From NCBI GenBank assembly GCA_903900775.1, contig CAIUOD010000041.1, forward strand, positions 1-48,403: 48,403 nucleotides of DNA, given 5' to 3'. A program made the position numbers and the translations under genes. This document shows, one piece after another, positions 8,025 through 14,517 of this stretch. This DNA comes from Candidatus Adlerbacteria bacterium. GTDB lineage: Bacteria; Patescibacteriota; Minisyncoccia; Phycocordibacterales; SBAW01. Each line of letters opens with the position of its first letter. Positions within the stretch are counted from its first letter, which is position 1. A model generated the notes under the pieces. That model had not been told where the DNA came from and made no database searches. It saw only the letters and a list, made by a program, of their open reading frames with translations.

Positions 8025-10637
8025 ATGGTAGACACACGGGACGTCAGGTCCGTTACTGATAGCGCTCCGACAATATGGTCGGCTCTGGACGGTTGGGCGC
8101 GGACGCTATCATCCTGGCAGCAGTACATCATCGCGACCTCCATTTCTCGCGGCAGGCTCTCTGACGACGAGATCGATGACGCCTACCAACGGTTTCTCAG
8201 AGCCAAGGGTCTCAGCCCCACCGCGGAGGAGGACGAGGAACAGTTTCCCCTGGCAACCGGACGCCCGACTGCGCCTCTGGCAAACAAGCTTGTTCTCACG
8301 GCTATCGACGGCCTTTCTGGGATTAACGCGCTGCCTGAGGGGACGGCGATCACCTTCGGGCCAGGGTTGACTGTGATCTATGGCCGAAATGGCGCTGGCA
8401 AAAGCGGTTTCGTGCGCTTGATAGCCAACGCTTGTTTCAGTCGGCAAAAGCCGTCCATCATTGGTAACATATATGCAGATGGCGATCCACCAACGCCGAC
8501 AGCGCAATTCCACGTGTCGATTGGAGATACTCCACAGGACCCGATCACGTTTACACCTCAGGTTGCTGCCTCAGAACTCCAGCGGATTTCGGTATTCGAT
8601 GCAGCAGTTGCTCGCCACCACATCACGCAAGCCTCAGCCTTTGAGTTTAAGCCTGCAGGGTTTGATGTGTTTCCCGAGCTCGCTCGCGTGTACCGTGCTC
8701 TCGCCGAGAAGCTCGATCGAGAGATTGCAAGGCGCACAGCATCGAACGAATTTCTCCAATCTTTCCTCGACGGTGGAACGGTGGTTCATACCGCCGTTGC
8801 GGGACTGGGGCCCGACACTGACTTGAGGCCATTACGAGAGCTTGCCAGGTATGGAGCAGGTGAAAGCGCGCGCATTACGGATCTTGACAAGCAACTCTCA
8901 GCGCTGCGTGCTCAGTCTCCGAAAGAGATACTGGCCTCTCTTACGGAAGCATTGGATGACATTAGGACGCTAAGATTACAAATAATCGAACTTGGCAGCC
9001 ATTTTACCCAAGCGGCAGTTACCGAGCAACGTTCTTTAATCACTCGCGGAAAGGAGGCTTTGGCAATCGCCACCGCCGTTGGTTCAGATCAATTCAAGCG
9101 CCCATTTTTCAAAGCCGTCGGCACTCCCGAGTGGGAGGAATTTGCCACAAGGATGCATGCTCTTGCCCAGAAGGAGCATGAGGATTATCCAACCAGTGGT
9201 GATCGATGTCTACTTTGCGAAAGGGTACTCGATGACGCCTCGCGCGCACACGTCGCCGCGTTGTTTGCTTTTGTCGAAAGTGACTCTCGAAAAACTGCAG
9301 CGGAAGTCCAAGGTGTAGCTCAAGCGCACGCAGCCGTTTTGTCGAAGTTGGATGTGCCAATATTTTCGTTAAGCTCCAGGGTTCGAACTCACGTACACAA
9401 GTTGGCTCCAGATTTGGAGCCGGTAATTGAATCCGCACAAGTGTTGTTGGCTTCTGCTAGAGATTCGAGCATAACCGACGTGACCCAACTGACTGCGCGG
9501 ACGACTCCGGTTGAGCTTACGAGCGTTATCGCACAAATTGACCTACTTGCAGAGCGCATAGCGTCTGACATCGTGCGCCTCCAGGCCGATAACACCGAAA
9601 CTGCAATTGCTTCGCTTGAACTTGAACGGCGCACGATCCGGCACAGGCAACTTCTATCCCAGCTTTTGCCTGCGATCGAGGCGTTCGTCGTAGATGCTGA
9701 CTGGGCACGACGCGCGAGGGTCGCCAAGGCCGCCCTCGGCACGCGCCCGATCACGGACAAGGAAAAGGAATTGTTCGCACAGGTAGTCGGCGACGGGTAT
9801 CGCAGCATGCTTGTCGCCGAGTGCGAGAAGCTCGGTTGTGACGTCCCGGTGGAGATGCAAACGATTGGACGAAGTGGTCAGACGCTCCGCACTCTCGCGA
9901 TGAGAGGTGGACACAAACCGGAAGGAATCCTTAGCGAAGGAGAGCAAAAGGCAGTCGCTCTTGCTGATTTTTTCACCGAGGTTAGTCTTAACCCAGCGTC
10001 CGCAGGCATTGTGATCGACGATCCCGTTACTTCCCAAGATCATCAAAGAAAGGGAAACATCGCCACCAGGCTCGTCAAAGAATCACTGCAACGACAGGTT
10101 ATTGTCTTCACCCATGATCTTGTGTTTCTTAATCAGCTACTGGTTGCAGCAGACGTGAGTGGTTGTAACTTGAAATGTCACTGGATTGACCGATCATCCG
10201 ACGGTCAACCTGGACAGATCGCGTTGGGGGATTCCCCCGTGACGTCGTGGGCGTATGAGAACACAGACCGCGCAGAGCTCGCCCTATCAAACGCGAAAAC
10301 ATCCGTAGGTACTGAACGCGAGGATGCGATTCGCAAAGGTATGGCGGCGCTCCGCACCACACTCGAAGAAACCGTTGTGCGGAGGATATTTAAGGACGCG
10401 GTACCACGCTGGAGCGACCAGGTTCGTGTCACCGCGCTCAGACGCGTTAACTGGGACAACAAGAGGGTCGAGGAGGTTTGCGCACTGTACGAGGACCTCT
10501 CTCGCTTTATCGAGGCACACTCCCACACGGATGAGGCAACTGGCGCGCCAGCGACGGTTTCTGACTTAGAAATGCGGATAGCGAAGGTGAAGGAGCTCCT
10601 CAAATGGGCTCGAACTGACCGCCAAAAGGGCGGGTGA
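8025..10637 (+). CDS. RloC/PrrC-like AAA_13-type ATPase with zinc-hook motif, putative anticodon nuclease
   Basis: 870-aa SMC/Rad50-like ABC ATPase. Walker A is GRNGAGKS (120-127), the signature is LSEGEQKAVALADFF (from 636), Walker B is VIDDP (663-667), and the H-loop is VFTHD. A CLLC motif (C395, C398) in the middle helical region matches a zinc hook. Known relatives RloC and PrrC are phage-responsive tRNA anticodon nucleases with a C-terminal HEPN-like domain. Here the C-terminal region carries R778-x3-E782 and RFIEAH (R827, H832), which fit an R-x3-E and Rx4H nuclease pattern. The ATPase call is firm; the nuclease activity is inference. It follows an RHH gene and sits next to tRNA-Gln. 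Confidence 0.75.
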   Translation: MVDTRDVRSVTDSAPTIWSALDGWARTLSSWQQYIIATSISRGRLSDDEIDDAYQRFLRAKGLSPTAEEDEEQFPLATGRPTAPLANKLVLTAIDGLSGINALPEGTAITFGPGLTVIYGRNGAGKSGFVRLIANACFSRQKPSIIGNIYADGDPPTPTAQFHVSIGDTPQDPITFTPQVAASELQRISVFDAAVARHHITQASAFEFKPAGFDVFPELARVYRALAEKLDREIARRTASNEFLQSFLDGGTVVHTAVAGLGPDTDLRPLRELARYGAGESARITDLDKQLSALRAQSPKEILASLTEALDDIRTLRLQIIELGSHFTQAAVTEQRSLITRGKEALAIATAVGSDQFKRPFFKAVGTPEWEEFATRMHALAQKEHEDYPTSGDRCLLCERVLDDASRAHVAALFAFVESDSRKTAAEVQGVAQAHAAVLSKLDVPIFSLSSRVRTHVHKLAPDLEPVIESAQVLLASARDSSITDVTQLTARTTPVELTSVIAQIDLLAERIASDIVRLQADNTETAIASLELERRTIRHRQLLSQLLPAIEAFVVDADWARRARVAKAALGTRPITDKEKELFAQVVGDGYRSMLVAECEKLGCDVPVEMQTIGRSGQTLRTLAMRGGHKPEGILSEGEQKAVALADFFTEVSLNPASAGIVIDDPVTSQDHQRKGNIATRLVKESLQRQVIVFTHDLVFLNQLLVAADVSGCNLKCHWIDRSSDGQPGQIALGDSPVTSWAYENTDRAELALSNAKTSVGTEREDAIRKGMAALRTTLEETVVRRIFKDAVPRWSDQVRVTALRRVNWDNKRVEEVCALYEDLSRFIEAHSHTDEATGAPATVSDLEMRIAKVKELLKWARTDRQKGG

Positions 10638-10750
10638 CCGCGGCTGTCACAGTGTTGGCTGCCGAATCCGCACGGCTTTAGGCTGCCGGACCATTGCGGA
10701 GGACGCAAGAAAGCTCGCCCGGGCGCGGTGGATGTCCCGTGCCCTCGGCG

Positions 10751-10776
10751 CACGCCGGCATCCCTGCAAATCTTCA
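10751..10776 (+). repeat. 26-bp direct repeat left of mazF
   Basis: Starts CACGCC and ends AATCTTCA. It matches 11352-11377 with three mismatches. The two copies flank the mazF gene and its promoter, suggesting a nested insertion. Confidence 0.55.
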
Positions 10777-10904
10777 GGAGAGACGTGCGTCAGCTACGGG
10801 CTGAATCTATCAACAAGCCTTCATTGACACCTCAAGTAGGTTTGATACGATAGGTGTACAAGTGGCTTCGGCCTCGCCCCGCAAGGGGCAAACAGCGACC
10901 GCCG

Positions 10905-11288
10905 TCAAAGCATTCCTTTGGCGGCGTTTCGTATATTCCTGAAGGTGTCCTTGTCCAGGTAGCCGATCTTGCGCACCAGGCGCTTGGTATCGATGACCCG
11001 CATTTGCGATAGGAGGGCGGACGCGTCCTTACCGTCGACCAAGCCAACGGCAGGACGCAGCGGGTGGCGGCGAGTCGAGGTGGTCAGCGGTATCACGAGG
11101 CTCGTTGCGGCACTGAGGCCTTTGAGGATGAGAACGGGACGGCGGTACTCGCCGCCTGAGCCGTCCTGCTCAGATCCGACATTGAGCCCGAGGGAGCACC
11201 ACCACAGCTCGCGCGCATGACAGAACGGTGCATCGCTGCGCTCATTGACCTGTTTCTTTTTCTCGTTCCACGCGTCGAAGTCTTTCAT
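10905..11288 (-). CDS. PemK/MazF family endoribonuclease toxin
   Basis: 127-aa MazF-fold mRNA interferase. Conserved features are ELWWCSLGLNVGSEQDG (27-43), RPVLIL (50-55), IPLTT (66-70), and the C-terminal SQMRVIDTKRL (94-104). MazF toxins cleave RNA at short sequence motifs. The start at 11288 (MKDFDAWNEKK) is chosen over 11378 because it matches the family N-terminus and follows TACAAT with a 12-base gap. No antitoxin gene adjoins it on the same strand; the RHH proteins of the two elements are the only candidates nearby. It is antisense to the rest of element 1 and bracketed by 26-bp repeats. Confidence 0.85.
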   Translation of the reverse strand: MKDFDAWNEKKKQVNERSDAPFCHARELWWCSLGLNVGSEQDGSGGEYRRPVLILKGLSAATSLVIPLTTSTRRHPLRPAVGLVDGKDASALLSQMRVIDTKRLVRKIGYLDKDTFRNIRNAAKGML

Positions 11289-11300
11289 CTTGCAGGACGT

Positions 11301-11306
11301 ATTGTA
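11301..11306 (-). promoter_or_regulatory. -10 element of mazF
   Basis: TACAAT on the minus strand, 12 bases before the ATG at 11288. The leader would be about five bases, so the toxin is probably initiated almost leaderless. Confidence 0.45.
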
Positions 11307-11351
11307 GCATCGATGATGCAATCGGCGAAAATCACTCACGTGCTTTGAGGG

Positions 11352-11377
11352 CACGCCAACATCCCTGCGAATCTTCA
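11352..11377 (+). repeat. 26-bp direct repeat right of mazF
   Basis: Second copy of the repeat at 10751-10776, with three transitions. It immediately precedes the small helical ORF of element 1. Confidence 0.55.
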
Positions 11378-11400
11378 TGGACGATATGCATCATGGTCGT

Positions 11401-11565
11401 ATGCAGATACCCGACGAGCGACTTCAGGAGTTCCAGTGCATCTATAAGGAAGAGTGTGGCGAGGAGATCAGCCTGGCAGAGGCGCGGAAAATGGCACAGC
11501 GCCTGCTGACGTTGTATGCTGTGCTCAAGCGACCTTTGCTAAACCGGGATGAACAGGCCGAGTAG
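11401..11565 (+). CDS. Small conserved helical protein, element 1 copy
   Basis: 54-aa protein of unknown function. It is paralogous to the protein at 12967: both begin MQIPD-RL-EFQ and share IYKEE-GEEISL followed by MAQRLLTLY and a terminal RP. Predicted to be two or three helices, strongly acidic in the middle. It occupies the same position in both elements, just left of the 101-bp right-end repeat, so it may serve element maintenance rather than cargo. The upstream ATG at 11377 is in frame but the paralogue supports 11401. Confidence 0.65.
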   Translation: MQIPDERLQEFQCIYKEECGEEISLAEARKMAQRLLTLYAVLKRPLLNRDEQAE

Positions 11566-11597
11566 TGCAGATGCCGTTCTGGCTGGCGTTCAGATTT

Positions 11598-11810
11598 TCA
11601 CCAGAGGTCATACCGATGGTGATCGTACGACTTGCGCGTCCTACGCGGCTTGGGTTTGCTGATCACGCTCTCCGGCTCAAACCGAGCCCGGAGCATCCTG
11701 ACGTTGGCCACTATCCGATCCCACTCTTTCTGTGGTGTTTGGGTGCGAACTTCCTCTAAGACTCCCAGCTGAGTATTACTTAGTCGTACTAAGTATGGCT
11801 GCCATTTCAT
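11598..11810 (-). CDS. Hypothetical small ORF spanning the element 1/element 2 junction
   Basis: 70-codon frame whose central part (LGVLEEVRTQTPQKEWD, then RIVANVRMLRARFEPESV) is encoded by the 101-bp right-end repeat and kept open in the other copy at 13091-13240. The first 13 residues are encoded by the left end of element 2. Three differences between copies give one silent and two amino-acid changes, so selection on the protein is not shown. Possibly the C-terminal part of a gene completed differently in other configurations. Confidence 0.35.
   Translation of the reverse strand: MKWQPYLVRLSNTQLGVLEEVRTQTPQKEWDRIVANVRMLRARFEPESVISKPKPRRTRKSYDHHRYDLW
11668..11768 (+). repeat. 101-bp right-end repeat, element 1 copy
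   Basis: Matches 13140-13240 with three mismatches and ends with CTCCCAG. After this point the two copies diverge abruptly, which defines the right boundary. Confidence 0.85.
11762..11768 (+). repeat. Attachment-site core, copy 2
   Basis: CTCCCAG at the junction of elements 1 and 2; identical to the tRNA-Gln 3' end. Confidence 0.6.
11778..11794. repeat. Left-end inverted repeat of element 2
   Basis: ACTTAGT-CGT-ACTAAGT, perfect 7-bp arms with a 3-base spacer, ten bases inside the CTCCCAG core. It is the better-preserved counterpart of 7679-7695. Confidence 0.6.
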
Positions 11811-11914
11811 TCGCTGGAGCGGTGCATCCGTTAGAGTCTGACTTACTGACTTTTTGCCTCCCGGGCACGTTGGCGCCCCGTGCGCTTTATCGTCGCTGAC
11901 CGATAATGGTCGGT

Positions 11915-12082
11915 ATGGCACGAACCACGGCCACCTTCTCAGTATCTTTGCCGCCTGAGATGGAGGCCGAGATTGAGCGGGTGCAGAAGGAGGAGCATCG
12001 CACACGCTCTGAGCTCGTTCGAGAAGCCTTGAGGCAATATCTGATTCGACGACAAGTTGAGGATCGAGCGACACCGCTATGA
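11915..12082 (+). CDS. Ribbon-helix-helix DNA-binding protein (element 2)
   Basis: 55-aa RHH protein, clearly paralogous to the one at 7755: MAR-T-TF-VSL-PEM-AEI, then EHRTRSEL-REALR-Y. The basic beta strand and the RTRSEL helix start are conserved, and the C-terminal tails differ completely, as expected if the tail contacts a different cargo. GATAAT ends seven bases before the ATG; an in-frame ATG at 11906 lies inside that hexamer region and is less likely. The NYN gene starts 53 bp downstream on the same strand, which fits an antitoxin-toxin or regulator-effector pair. Confidence 0.8.
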   Translation: MARTTATFSVSLPPEMEAEIERVQKEEHRTRSELVREALRQYLIRRQVEDRATPL

Positions 12083-12135
12083 CGGTCCCGAGCAGGACAT
12101 GCCTTGTTGTGGTCATCCTATGCTAAAGTATCAAC

Positions 12136-12825
12136 GTGGATCTGACGGAACTGAAGAAGGAATATGTTATCGGGCAGGAGCTTGGCATCGACGCCGCATA
12201 CGGGCGCATTTTGGCGGTCATAGATTTCGGAAACGTTGACTATTGGTTCGAAGACGATCGCCAGGACGCCGACAACCAGGCTCTCGCGGAGGAGGACAAG
12301 CTTACGGTGGACCTGCGAAAGCTAAAGGAATTCGCTTCACTGTTTTCAAATCATGTGCGCTTCTACTACGGCCACGATCCTCAAAATGGGTCGCTGCAGT
12401 TCATTGCGGCCGCCCGACATATCTTTGGGAAAAACCGTGTCTTCACCAAACCGCTCCAAAAAATACGGCACCACCTCTCACCGGAGGAAATCCCCGCCAA
12501 CACTCGCACGACGTTCACCGATGCAGAGGGTGTGTACATCCATCTGCCGAAGTGCAACTTTGACGTCGAGATAGCGGTGGACACGATCCGACTCAAGGAA
12601 GAATATGATACGCTCGCGCTCTTTTCGGGCGACGCCGATTTCGTGAGTCTGTGTCGATATCTCAGCAAGAACGGCAAGAAGGTTATTCTTTTCAAAGGCG
12701 GCCACATCACATCAGATTTGCGAAAAGCGACCGACAAAGTCGTCAATGCCCAAAGCATCAAAAGACATATCGTAAGGCTCAAAAAGCGAAAACCTGGCGT
12801 TGAGCCAGGTTCCGCGAATCGTTAA
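12136..12825 (+). CDS. NYN-domain (PIN-like, LabA/DUF88) putative ribonuclease
   Basis: 229-aa NYN protein. Metal-binding acidic residues typical of the fold are visible: D30 with N33 in VIDFGNVDYW, D143 and D149 in NFDVEIAVD, D166 and D168 in FSGDADF, followed by the GKKVILF strand. NYN proteins are PIN-like nucleases that generally cut RNA; some act in defence or toxin systems. The start is GTG at 12136. It is the cargo of element 2, directly behind an RHH gene. The last codons overlap an 8-bp stem hairpin (AACCTGGC / GCCAGGTT, 12791-12811), which may also act in termination. Confidence 0.8.
   Translation: MDLTELKKEYVIGQELGIDAAYGRILAVIDFGNVDYWFEDDRQDADNQALAEEDKLTVDLRKLKEFASLFSNHVRFYYGHDPQNGSLQFIAAARHIFGKNRVFTKPLQKIRHHLSPEEIPANTRTTFTDAEGVYIHLPKCNFDVEIAVDTIRLKEEYDTLALFSGDADFVSLCRYLSKNGKKVILFKGGHITSDLRKATDKVVNAQSIKRHIVRLKKRKPGVEPGSANR
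12791..12811 (+). terminator. Hairpin at the end of the NYN gene
   Basis: The stem pairs AACCTGGC with GCCAGGTT around a 5-base loop. It lies inside the last codons and has no T-tract, so termination is uncertain; a second small GC hairpin (CCCGC/GCGGG) follows near 12827. Confidence 0.35.
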
Positions 12826-12966
12826 CCCGCATCCGCGGGCAGGTAGGCTCAATATACAGGATCTTAGCTGAAAGATCAATTAAGCCTGGGGATAGCAAGA
12901 ATCCTGTGCCCGAGTGGCGTTTTGTGCCCCCTTGTACTCGCAGCAGAAATACCGCAAGTATATGGC

Positions 12967-13173
12967 ATGCAAATACCAGACAACCGCCTCACGGAGTTCC
13001 AGCGCATCTACAAAGAGGAGTATGGTGAGGAGATCAGTCTGCCCCAAGCGCGAGAGATGGCTCAACGTCTCCTGACCCTGTACACTATTCTCAGTCGCCC
13101 CATTCACGGCGGCGGCGGTGCATCGGCTTCTTCACGACACTCTCCGGCTCAAACCGAGCCCGAAGCATCCTGA
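12967..13173 (+). CDS. Small conserved helical protein, element 2 copy
   Basis: 68-aa paralogue of the protein at 11401 (MQIPDNRLTEFQ, IYKEEYGEEISL, MAQRLLTLYTILSRP). The conserved part is residues 1-46; the remaining Gly/Ser-rich tail is read through the opposite strand of the 101-bp right end and is probably not functional in sequence detail. Function unknown. The start is set by the paralogue rather than the upstream ATG at 12922. Confidence 0.6.
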   Translation: MQIPDNRLTEFQRIYKEEYGEEISLPQAREMAQRLLTLYTILSRPIHGGGGASASSRHSPAQTEPEAS

Positions 13174-13240
13174 CGTTGGCCACTATCCGATCCCAGTCTT
13201 TCTGTGGTGTTTGGGTGAGAACTTCCTCTAAGACTCCCAG
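13140..13240 (+). repeat. 101-bp right-end repeat, element 2 copy
   Basis: Second copy of 11668-11768 with three mismatches. The base following CTCCCAG is CCAG here, different from the element left ends, and marks the return to chromosomal flank. Confidence 0.85.
13234..13240 (+). repeat. Attachment-site core, copy 3
   Basis: CTCCCAG at the distal end of element 2, followed directly by CCA. Joined to the tRNA this would give discriminator G plus an encoded CCA end. Confidence 0.55.
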
Positions 13241-13262
13241 CCAGTTTGAGCTAGGTTATCGT

Positions 13263-13276
13263 GCTCAAGTCGCGTC
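13263..13276 (+). repeat. 14-bp direct repeat left of the Nudix gene
   Basis: GCTCAAGTCGCGTC, identical to 13782-13795. The pair brackets a single AT-rich Nudix gene. Confidence 0.65.
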
Positions 13277-13300
13277 ATATTAAATACCTATAAATAACGA

Positions 13301-13306
13301 TACAAT
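13301..13306 (+). promoter_or_regulatory. -10 element of the Nudix gene at 13313
   Basis: TACAAT, then TAATTT, then ATG; leaderless spacing, inside the 14-bp repeat bracket, so the gene travels with its promoter. Confidence 0.6.
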
Positions 13307-13312
13307 TAATTT

Positions 13313-13780
13313 ATGAAAGCCCCGCAAGACTCGCCCGACTTTCCGAACGCTTTTTATCGAGTAGTAACTAAGGGTATTTGTGTTCGCGATGGGAAAATAT
13401 TAATGGTTAAAGACTTTACACCCGGTCCATATGCAGATGCTGGTGGGTTGTGGGAACTACCTGGTGGCGGTTTAGATTTTGGCGAAAATTGTCAAGAAGC
13501 ATTAAAGCGCGAAATACAAGAAGAAATGGGCCTTGAAGTAACGTTTGTCGCTGAGAAGCCAACATATTTCTGGACATATAAAAGATTAAACAAACGTGGA
13601 ATGCCATGGCACTACGTCTTTATTCTCGGTTTTCGTTTTGAGGTTAAAGATCTTAACTTCACTCCTACAGTTGAATGCCAAGAAATAAAGTTCTTTTCGA
13701 AAGAGGAACTTATGGACGTCTCAACGGGTGATCAAATGGAACCACTAAAGAAATTATTCAATCCTGATGATTTTGTGTAG
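13313..13780 (+). CDS. Nudix hydrolase in a repeat-bracketed insertion
   Basis: 155-aa Nudix protein with a full box at 52-74 (G52, E58, R66-E67, E70-E71, G73). Substrate unknown. The gene and its own -10 element lie between two identical 14-bp repeats (13263 and 13782) and are visibly more AT-rich than the flanks, suggesting recent acquisition as a one-gene unit. It sits directly behind element 2. Confidence 0.88.
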   Translation: MKAPQDSPDFPNAFYRVVTKGICVRDGKILMVKDFTPGPYADAGGLWELPGGGLDFGENCQEALKREIQEEMGLEVTFVAEKPTYFWTYKRLNKRGMPWHYVFILGFRFEVKDLNFTPTVECQEIKFFSKEELMDVSTGDQMEPLKKLFNPDDFV

Positions 13781-13781
13781 C

Positions 13782-13795
13782 GCTCAAGTCGCGTC
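13782..13795 (+). repeat. 14-bp direct repeat right of the Nudix gene
   Basis: Second copy of GCTCAAGTCGCGTC, starting two bases after the Nudix stop codon. Confidence 0.65.
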
Positions 13796-13890
13796 GATTG
13801 GGTCGTGTAGAACGTAGCTAATCCGCCTTGCAGGGCTTGATCGACAACGGTTCTAGCTCGAGACGGTCAGCAGAGCAGTATTTGGAGGTG

Positions 13891-13896
13891 TAGAAT
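13891..13896 (+). promoter_or_regulatory. -10 element of the 13903 membrane protein gene
   Basis: TAGAAT followed by ATCTGC and ATG. No convincing -35. Confidence 0.5.
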
Positions 13897-13902
13897 ATCT
13901 GC

Positions 13903-14265
13903 ATGAAGCTTGAGCATGTGAAGAATTGGTTCGTATCCGAAGAAAAATTTCTCAAGACGCCGGTGGGGATATTTTTGTTAGGCGCATTTTTGGGAGAACT
14001 CGCGCCCGACCCGACTGATGCTGTCCATTTTTGGCTCCAAGAACACGTGTTAAGTAATCCCTCGTATTCAGAAGCATTTCGTGCCGGGCTGCAAATTTTT
14101 GACTGGTATTTTATGAGTGCGTGCTATTTTCTTTTGCTCCTCATAGTGGCCTATCTCCTCCATATCAAAAACGTGAGTGCGGTAAAAAGAATCTCCCTTA
14201 TTGCTGGGATCCTCAGCGTTGGCGCGGCAATAGGAATCCTCGCTCAGTTCGTTATGGGGTCATGA
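13903..14265 (+). CDS. Small membrane protein of unknown function
   Basis: 120-aa protein with three hydrophobic segments at roughly 21-33, 67-88 and 97-117. No known motif recognised. It overlaps the following GIY-YIG gene by four bases (ATGA), so the two are translationally coupled and begin a run of five plus-strand genes ending at 16407. Confidence 0.75.
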   Translation: MKLEHVKNWFVSEEKFLKTPVGIFLLGAFLGELAPDPTDAVHFWLQEHVLSNPSYSEAFRAGLQIFDWYFMSACYFLLLLIVAYLLHIKNVSAVKRISLIAGILSVGAAIGILAQFVMGS

Positions 14266-14516
14266 CGCAGACCTTTTTTGCCTACATCCTCGAGTGTGCC
14301 GACAAATCTTTGTATGCCGGATGCACCAATGATTTAGAAAAACGGCTCGAACAGCACAACAACTCCAAGCGAGGCGCGCACTATACCAAGATTCGCCGGC
14401 CGGTAGTCCTCAAATATTCAGAATCATTTGCGACGCTGAAAGAGGCGCGCGGCCGCGAGGCCGCCATCAAGCGCTTGACGCGACAAGAAAAATTAAGTTT
14501 GATAAGAAGCGTCTAA
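14262..14516 (+). CDS. GIY-YIG domain nuclease-like protein
   Basis: 84-aa single-domain GIY-YIG protein of the UPF0213/YhbQ type. The motif strands are AYILEC (7-12) and LYAGCTNDLEKRL (18-30), followed by EARGREAAIKRL near the C-terminus with the expected Arg/Glu pair. The short forms are suspected DNA-repair or DNA-processing nucleases with little defined activity. The start at 14262 overlaps the upstream stop; longer in-frame starts lie inside the membrane protein gene. Confidence 0.85.
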   Translation: MTQTFFAYILECADKSLYAGCTNDLEKRLEQHNNSKRGAHYTKIRRPVVLKYSESFATLKEARGREAAIKRLTRQEKLSLIRSV

Positions 14517-14517
14517 C

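Larger units (their letters stand above)
7670..11768 (+). mobile_element. Element 1: tRNA-Gln-anchored cassette with RHH, RloC-like ATPase and MazF
   Basis: A 4.1-kb segment between the tRNA 3' end and the second CTCCCAG. Its left end (from 7670) matches the left end of element 2 for about 27 bp, including an inverted repeat; its last 101 bp match the right end of element 2 with three mismatches. Contents in order: RHH gene, AAA ATPase, minus-strand MazF inside short direct repeats, small helical ORF. No tyrosine or serine recombinase is visible, so mobility would need help in trans. Element status is inference from the repeated boundaries. Confidence 0.65.
11769..13240 (+). mobile_element. 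Element 2: RHH and NYN nuclease cassette
   Basis: A 1.47-kb segment with the same plan as element 1: left-end inverted repeat, RHH gene, cargo gene on the same strand, small helical ORF, 101-bp right end, CTCCCAG. Only the cargo differs. It contains no recombinase. Arrangement as a tandem insertion behind element 1 is inferred from shared ends. Confidence 0.65.
13091..13240 (-). pseudogene. Remnant of the right-end minus-strand ORF, element 2 copy
   Basis: Fifty open codons (LGVLEEVLTQTPQKDWD onward, ending in an Arg-rich tail) match the ORF at 11598-11810. Here the frame meets a stop five codons before the CTCCCAG boundary and there is no start codon, so it is cut off at the element edge. 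Confidence 0.35.

Noticed and set aside
10874-10887. GCCCC/GGGGC hairpin as the mazF terminator
   Set aside because: It is a 5-bp stem without a T-tract and 18 bases beyond the stop; too weak to call.
10638-10904. Possible degraded integrase in the gap after the ATPase
   Set aside because: No frame in this 267-bp gap shows recombinase motifs; only the 26-bp repeat and a small GC hairpin are visible.
11811-12116. Upstream extension of the minus-strand ORF at 11598
   Set aside because: It is antisense to the second RHH gene, whose paralogy to the first RHH gene shows it is the real coding strand.
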